64,000 nucleotides of DNA. Source: Kineosporia babensis (lineage in GTDB: Bacteria; Actinomycetota; Actinomycetes; Actinomycetales; Kineosporiaceae). Shown here in pieces: positions 60,704-64,000 of the stretch (position 1 is the first letter of the stretch; every line of letters begins with the position of its first letter). The notes under the pieces were generated by a model. The model was not told where the DNA came from. It ran no database searches and saw nothing but the letters and a program-made list of their open reading frames with translations. A program made the position numbers and the translations under genes. The DNA lies in contig NZ_JAJOMB010000023.1 in the NCBI RefSeq assembly GCF_021129305.1, positions 62,001-126,000 of the forward strand, given 5' to 3'.

Positions 60704-61656
60704 CATTCGGCGGGCAGTTCGGCGACGAACTCGCGCAGGAAGGAGCGCAGGTCCGGGCCCAGGTCCTCGCGCTCGGTGGCGAGGCGGACCACGGCCTTGA
60801 GGTAGTCGAGCCGGTCGCCGGTGTCGTAGCGGCGGCCCTTGAAGATCACGCCGTACACGCCGCCGCCGGCCTGGTCCGGGCTCTGCGCCAGGTCCTGCAG
60901 CGCGTCGGTCAGCTGGATCTCGTTGCCTCGGCCGGGCTTGGTCTCCTTCAGCACCTCGAAGACCCGCGGGTGCAGCACGTACCGGCCGATCACGGCCAGG
61001 TTGGACGGGGCGTCCTTGGGGTCGGGCTTCTCGACCATCCCGGTGACCCGCACGACGTCGTCCACACCGGTGGTCTCGACCGCCGCGCAGCCGTACAGGT
61101 GCACCTGCGAGGGGTCGACCTCCATCAGCGCCACCACGCTGCCCTTGGTCCGGCGCTGCACGCCGATCATCCGGGTGAGCAGCTCGTCGCGCTCGTCGAT
61201 CAGGTCGTCGCCGAGCAGCACGGCGAACGGGTCGTCGCCGACGTGGTGGTCGGCGCAGAGCACGGCGTGGCCCAGACCGCGCGGGTCGCCCTGGCGGGTG
61301 TAGTGGATGTCGGCCAGGTAGGCGGACTCGCGGATCTGCTCCAGCCGGTCCTTGTCGCCCTTGGCCTCGAGCGCGGCCTCGAGCTCCCAGGCCCGGTCGA
61401 AGTGGTCCTCCAGGGACCGCTTGCCGCGGCCGGTGATCATCAGGACGTCGGACAGCCCGGCCCGGACCGCCTCCTCCACCACGTACTGGATGGCCGGCCG
61501 GTCGACGACCGGCAGCATCTCCTTGGGAGTGGCCTTGGTGGCGGGCAGGAAGCGGGTACCCAGGCCGGCGGCGGGAATCACGGCCTTGACCACGGCGGGC
61601 CCGGGGGCGCCGTCGCCCAGAGGCGCGAGGTCAGCGGAGATGCTCGGTTCCGTCAT
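60703..61656 (-). CDS. galU: UTP-glucose-1-phosphate uridylyltransferase
   Basis: This 317-residue nucleotidyltransferase makes UDP-glucose. The signature VIPAAGLGTRFLPATKATPKEM at 27-48 and the substrate-binding DHHVGDDPFAVLLGDDLI, then VTGMVEKP, are present. ATG 61656 is apparently leaderless, with TAGGTT 6 nt upstream. Translation of moeA is coupled through a stop/start overlap. UDP-glucose feeds cell-envelope polymers and also the GalT reaction encoded elsewhere in the window. Confidence 0.95.
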   Translation of the reverse strand: MTEPSISADLAPLGDGAPGPAVVKAVIPAAGLGTRFLPATKATPKEMLPVVDRPAIQYVVEEAVRAGLSDVLMITGRGKRSLEDHFDRAWELEAALEAKGDKDRLEQIRESAYLADIHYTRQGDPRGLGHAVLCADHHVGDDPFAVLLGDDLIDERDELLTRMIGVQRRTKGSVVALMEVDPSQVHLYGCAAVETTGVDDVVRVTGMVEKPDPKDAPSNLAVIGRYVLHPRVFEVLKETKPGRGNEIQLTDALQDLAQSPDQAGGGVYGVIFKGRRYDTGDRLDYLKAVVRLATEREDLGPDLRSFLREFVAELPAE

Positions 61657-61662
61657 GGTCAA

Positions 61663-61668
61663 AACCTA
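61663..61668 (-). promoter_or_regulatory. Leaderless -10 element of galU, overlapping a stop codon
   Basis: TAGGTT on the minus strand ends 6 nt before ATG 61656. Its first three bases are the TAG stop codon of the upstream diguanylate cyclase gene. Confidence 0.55.
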
Positions 61669-63780
61669 CCCAGGCAACGAGGGAATCGGCGCGTTGTGAC
61701 TCGGTTCGGCGACTCTCCAACGGTTACGACCATCACGTTTAGCCGCGTACAGAGCGGAGTCGGCCGCCTGCAGCACGTCATCCGCGCTCCGTCCGTCCCG
61801 GGGGTAGGCAGCCACCCCGATGGACACAGTGACCGGCTGGCTCACATCCGCCTCTTCGAACGGTCGTGACCGGGCCGCATCGAGAACCCGCTCCGCCACC
61901 CGGCACCCACCGTCCACGTCGGTGTCGCGCAGCAGCACCACGAACTCCTCGCCCCCGTACCGGGCCACCGTGTCGGCCTCGCGCACGCAGGCCAGCAGCC
62001 GGTCGGCGAAGTCGCGCAGCACCACGTCGCCGAAGCCGTGCCCCCAGGTGTCGTTGACCTGCTTGAAATGGTCGATGTCCAGCATCAATACGGTCAGCAC
62101 GCCCTCTCCCCGGCTGGCCGCGGCGATCTCCCGGGAGAGCGCACTGACCAGCTGGGCGCGGTTGCCCAGGCCGGTCAGGGTGTCGGTCATCGACAGCCGG
62201 CGGACCTCCAGATAGCGCCGGATGTTGGTGATCGCCGAGCCGGTCTGGGCGGCCAGCGCGCGCAGCCGGGTCAGGTTCAGCGCGTCGAACGCGGGGCCGC
62301 CCTCACCCCGGGCCACCACCAGCACCCCGATCAGCCGACGGCGCCCGGCGACCCGCTCGGCGGAGCTCTCCACCGGCAGCGAATCCACCCCCACGCCGAT
62401 CGCCGCGACCGGGCCCGCGCCGGGCAGGTCGATCAGCGTGGGCTCGAAAACCTGTGGCTTGGCCATGAGTTCGGCGAAGTGTCGCTCAGCAAAGGCTGGT
62501 AAGACCGCCCGGGCCCGCTCCCCCCGGGTGTCCGGCCGGCCGGCTTCGGCGTGCACGCTGAGCCGGTCGCCGGGCCGGGCCTCGGCCTGGTCCGAACCCC
62601 GGCGACCGGCTTCGGCACTACGCCGGCCGTTCGGCACGACCGGGGGCGAGGGATCCACCTCGTCGGCCACCAGCAGGATCGCCGCCGCGGCCGCGTTCGT
62701 GCCGGACAGGGTCGCGCCGGTCACGGTGGCGAGCAGCTCGTTCAGGTCGTGGGTGTGGGCCAGCACTTCGCCGAAGCGGTCCAGGCTGTCGGCCAGGGCC
62801 AGGCGCCCGGCCTCCAGTTCGTCGCCGACCGCGTCGAGCTCGTCGCTGACCGGCCGGGTGAGCCGGACCAGCACGAACCACAGCGGCCCGAGCGCGACCA
62901 GGGCCAGCGCCAGCAACCCCCAGCCCAGCAGCCGCAGCCCGCTACCCCCGACCTGGTTGGTGGCCAGAACCCGGTACGGCACGCCGGGACCGGCCTCGGT
63001 CAGGCGGTACCCGAGCCCTTCGTAGGTGCCCTCGGCGGCGCCGCTGGTGGGCAGGCGGCGCAGGAGCCGGGCCAGGTCCGGCCCGTCGACGGTGGAGGCC
63101 AGCACCACCGGCTGCCCCGCCGCGGCCAGCACACTCAGCTCGCTCGAGGTGCCGAGCCGGGCGCCGAGGGTGGACAGCGAGGCCTGGTTCAGCGGCAGCC
63201 ACATCACCACGCTGGCCACGTCCACCTTGGCGGTAGTACCGGCCGGGTTGATCAGGACCGGCGAGATCTCGGCCAGCCCGGCGTCGTCGACCACGGTGGC
63301 GGCCCGGCCGGCGGCGCACGAAGGGCCGGTGTCCAAACCCTGCGCGCCGATGCTCTCGGCAATTTCCCGGGCGGGCAACGGCCCAGCTCCGGCCAGCAGT
63401 CGGGCCTGGGCGTCGAACACGGCGACCGCACTGCCGGGCCGGCGGGCCACGGCGCGGTCGGCGAACGTCTGGGCGGCCTCGCGGGTGACCGTGCCGGCGT
63501 TGCGCGTGGCAAAGGCGGCGACTTCGCCGGCGGCGACGCGAGTGCTGGCCCGTAGCGCATCGCAGCTGCCGGAGAGGGTCACGGCAGCTGCGTCCGCGTC
63601 GCGGGCGGCGGCGCCGGTGGCCGCCGACCGAGCGTGGGCGGGGGCCAGCAGGCCCAGCAGAACGGCGCCGGCCAGCAACGGGACCACGGCGACCACGGCC
63701 AGGGCGACGGCCAGACGTTTGCGTAACCGGCCCATCCGGGCCTGGGTCGAATTCTCCGTCGGCTCCGTCGGCCTGGTCAT
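61666..63780 (-). CDS. Membrane diguanylate cyclase with extracytoplasmic sensor region
   Basis: The 704-residue protein has a membrane helix at about 23-46, an extracytoplasmic region with Cys73 and Cys154 (about 50-285), a second helix (about 287-307), a HAMP-like segment, and a GAF-like domain interrupted by a low-complexity insert (about 380-420). A C-terminal GGDEF domain (about 530-690) carries the active-site ARYGGEEF. The product-inhibition I-site RxxD is present as READ, five residues before GGEEF. It should make c-di-GMP from GTP under control of an external signal. ATG 63780 has only a weak ribosome binding site. Confidence 0.92.
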   Translation of the reverse strand: MTRPTEPTENSTQARMGRLRKRLAVALAVVAVVPLLAGAVLLGLLAPAHARSAATGAAARDADAAAVTLSGSCDALRASTRVAAGEVAAFATRNAGTVTREAAQTFADRAVARRPGSAVAVFDAQARLLAGAGPLPAREIAESIGAQGLDTGPSCAAGRAATVVDDAGLAEISPVLINPAGTTAKVDVASVVMWLPLNQASLSTLGARLGTSSELSVLAAAGQPVVLASTVDGPDLARLLRRLPTSGAAEGTYEGLGYRLTEAGPGVPYRVLATNQVGGSGLRLLGWGLLALALVALGPLWFVLVRLTRPVSDELDAVGDELEAGRLALADSLDRFGEVLAHTHDLNELLATVTGATLSGTNAAAAAILLVADEVDPSPPVVPNGRRSAEAGRRGSDQAEARPGDRLSVHAEAGRPDTRGERARAVLPAFAERHFAELMAKPQVFEPTLIDLPGAGPVAAIGVGVDSLPVESSAERVAGRRRLIGVLVVARGEGGPAFDALNLTRLRALAAQTGSAITNIRRYLEVRRLSMTDTLTGLGNRAQLVSALSREIAAASRGEGVLTVLMLDIDHFKQVNDTWGHGFGDVVLRDFADRLLACVREADTVARYGGEEFVVLLRDTDVDGGCRVAERVLDAARSRPFEEADVSQPVTVSIGVAAYPRDGRSADDVLQAADSALYAAKRDGRNRWRVAEPSHNAPIPSLPG

Positions 63781-63932
63781 GTGGTCCCATCTTGGTCATG
63801 CCCTGGTACTGCGCCGGACTACGCCAGTTGCTCAAGGGCCGGTCGAGACGGTGGTGCAAGGTGGTGCCAGTCGGACCCTGAAGACAACCGCCCGTAAACG
63901 GGTACACACCGAGAGTAGCGCGAGGAGCGATC

Positions 63933-64000
63933 GTGACCCCGGACGTCGGCAAGAAGGCGATGCGTCAGCGCGTGCGAGCGGCCCGGGCCCGGCGGCCCGA
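63933..64000 (+). CDS. 5-formyltetrahydrofolate cyclo-ligase, 5' fragment
   Basis: Only the first 22 codons are inside the window, from GTG 63933 with GAGGAG 7 nt upstream. The text begins MTPDVGKKAMRQRVRAARA. The K-x-x-(L/M)RxxVRAARA pattern is typical of the N-terminus of this folate enzyme, and its gene commonly lies divergent from galU in actinobacteria. Here the diguanylate cyclase gene separates them. The identification rests on a short segment plus context. Confidence 0.6.
   Translation, partial: MTPDVGKKAMRQRVRAARARRP

Overview
The window is chromosomal DNA from a very high-GC, Gram-positive-type organism, almost certainly an actinobacterium. Support for this is strong third-position GC, many GTG starts, several apparently leaderless genes with a TAnnnT element 6-7 nt before the start codon, actinobacterial gene families (AldO-type alditol oxidase, HemD fused to a winged-helix domain, GlpR-type divisome membrane protein) and Leloir genes under a DeoR-family regulator. 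A Kineosporia-like organism fits, but the genus cannot be proved from this sequence alone.

Left part (1-8632). A small membrane protein is followed by a guanidinium exporter of the SMR family preceded by a clear guanidine-III riboswitch. Next come a ribokinase/MFS transporter pair with a divergent LysR regulator, two overlapping CNNM/CorC-type membrane proteins, an LMW phosphatase/fructosamine-kinase pair that looks like a protein-deglycation module, and a YdcF-like envelope protein.

Nitrogen block (8629-17813, minus strand). Two tandem LuxR-type regulators with degenerate receiver domains lie downstream of a nitrate-assimilation operon: hemD-wHTH, nitrate reductase, nirB and nirD, mostly joined by 4-nt stop/start overlaps. 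A NarK-type transporter lies just upstream.

Middle (17947-40856). A class A beta-lactamase lipoprotein and two divergent FAD oxidases precede the dominant feature of the window: one minus-strand gene of about 18.9 kb. It encodes a predicted surface protein of about 6,300 residues with a signal peptide, an N-terminal domain, 69 IPT/TIG immunoglobulin-like repeats by manual count, an acidic/Gly/Thr-rich stalk and a C-terminal membrane anchor. A seven-repeat block of about 1.75 kb has been duplicated inside it.

Sugar block (40857-54504). galT (with its N-terminal segment in a separate overlapping reading frame), a DeoR regulator and galK form a Leloir cluster next to a secreted GH2 enzyme carrying an AbfB/CBM42-like domain. 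Then come a cupin-HTH regulator, a ROK repressor, and an operon of solute-binding protein, two permeases and a GH3 glucosidase with an AT-rich palindromic operator candidate. The transporter's ATPase is not in the window.

Right part (54590-64000). A minus-strand cluster runs diguanylate cyclase, galU, moeA, moaC, mogA, GNAT acetyltransferase, glpR. The moeA/glpR pairing matches the actinobacterial gephyrin-like/GlpR cell-division module. The glpR product has a greatly expanded disordered region with a duplicated 13-residue motif. The start of a probable 5-formyltetrahydrofolate cyclo-ligase gene runs off the right edge.
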